Of a stretch of 64,000 bases of DNA, positions 63,992 to 64,000 are shown in pieces (within the stretch, counting starts at the first letter, position 1; each line of letters opens with the position of its first letter). The position numbers and the translations under genes are program-made. The notes beneath the pieces were generated by a model. It was not told the origin of the DNA. It saw only the letters and a list, made by a program, of their open reading frames with translations, and made no database searches. Origin of the DNA: Pseudomonas frederiksbergensis (GTDB taxonomy: Bacteria > Pseudomonadota > Gammaproteobacteria > Pseudomonadales > Pseudomonadaceae); the NCBI RefSeq assembly GCF_000802155.2, contig NZ_JQGJ02000008.1, positions 208,861 through 272,860 on the forward strand, read 5' to 3'.

Positions 63992-64000
63992 GCCGCCGAC

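Larger units (their letters stand above)
60743..64000 (-). mobile_element. Prophage or phage-derived island, left end (continues past the window)
   Basis: A tyrosine integrase directly against mutS, preceded on the same strand by seven small phage-like genes with short gaps and 4-bp overlaps. The mutS-cinA interval is a known site of prophage and tailocin clusters in fluorescent pseudomonads. The right end and both attachment sites are outside or not identifiable, so only the left border (near 60726-60745) is proposed. Confidence 0.75.

Overview
The window is a chromosomal segment of a Pseudomonas, most likely from the P. fluorescens complex. The evidence is the gene order (map/rpsB-tsf-pyrH-frr-uppS-cdsA-dxr-rseP-bamA-skp-lpxD-fabZ-lpxA-lpxB-rnhB-dnaE-accA, then tilS-pyrG-kdsA-eno-ftsB-ispD, then ispF-truD-surE-pcm-nlpD-rpoS-rsmZ-fdxA-mutS), the many REP-type palindromes with GAGC/GCTC or GGGAGC cores, the GC-rich codon use, and an rsmZ small RNA between rpoS and fdxA. 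No rRNA or tRNA gene and no CRISPR array was seen.

Layout. 1-9.3 kb: the end of an RND efflux pump, a DUF4197 protein, a tandem pair of YbaY-like proteins, plsB, a cold-shock protein, rlmA-dapE and tcdA. 9.3-12.5 kb: csdE-csdA, dapD and an ArsC-like reductase on the minus strand. 12.5-17.5 kb is an accessory stretch. It holds a HopAA1/RopAA-like type III effector gene behind a perfect hrp box, a CPA1 Na+/H+ antiporter, a PemK/MazF-like toxin with an elaborately folded leader RNA ending in a terminator, a DUF6124 gene behind a long inverted-repeat element, and two REP pairs. 17.5-22.3 kb: dapC, glnD and map on the minus strand. 22.5-42 kb: the long plus-strand block for translation, isoprenoid and phospholipid synthesis, outer-membrane assembly, lipid A synthesis and replication. 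42-49 kb: tilS, pyrG, kdsA, eno, ftsB and ispD. 49-52 kb: a LysR regulator divergent from the glutathione-dependent formaldehyde detoxification pair frmA-fghA. 52-60.7 kb: ispF-truD-surE-pcm-nlpD-rpoS, rsmZ, fdxA and mutS. 60.7-64 kb: the left end of a prophage or phage-derived island (tyrosine integrase plus a train of small minus-strand early genes) directly against the 5' end of mutS. It runs off the window.

How the genes work together. Three genes of the succinylase branch of lysine/diaminopimelate synthesis (dapC, dapD, dapE) lie within about 11.5 kb. dxr, ispD and ispF supply isoprenoid precursors and uppS uses them for undecaprenyl phosphate. cdsA and plsB start phospholipid synthesis. 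fabZ, lpxA, lpxB, lpxD and kdsA build lipid A/Kdo, while bamA, skp and rseP assemble and monitor the outer membrane. rpoS and rsmZ link the stationary-phase and Gac/Rsm regulatory systems.

The most interesting points are the toxin with a multi-hairpin, pseudoknot-capable, terminator-ended leader RNA (about 16239-16414, minus strand), the hrp-box-controlled effector (12555-13982), the large inverted-repeat element before the DUF6124 gene (16610-16756), and the mutS/prophage junction with its unclear mutS start. All functional statements rest on reading the sequence and on remembered family features. No search was run.
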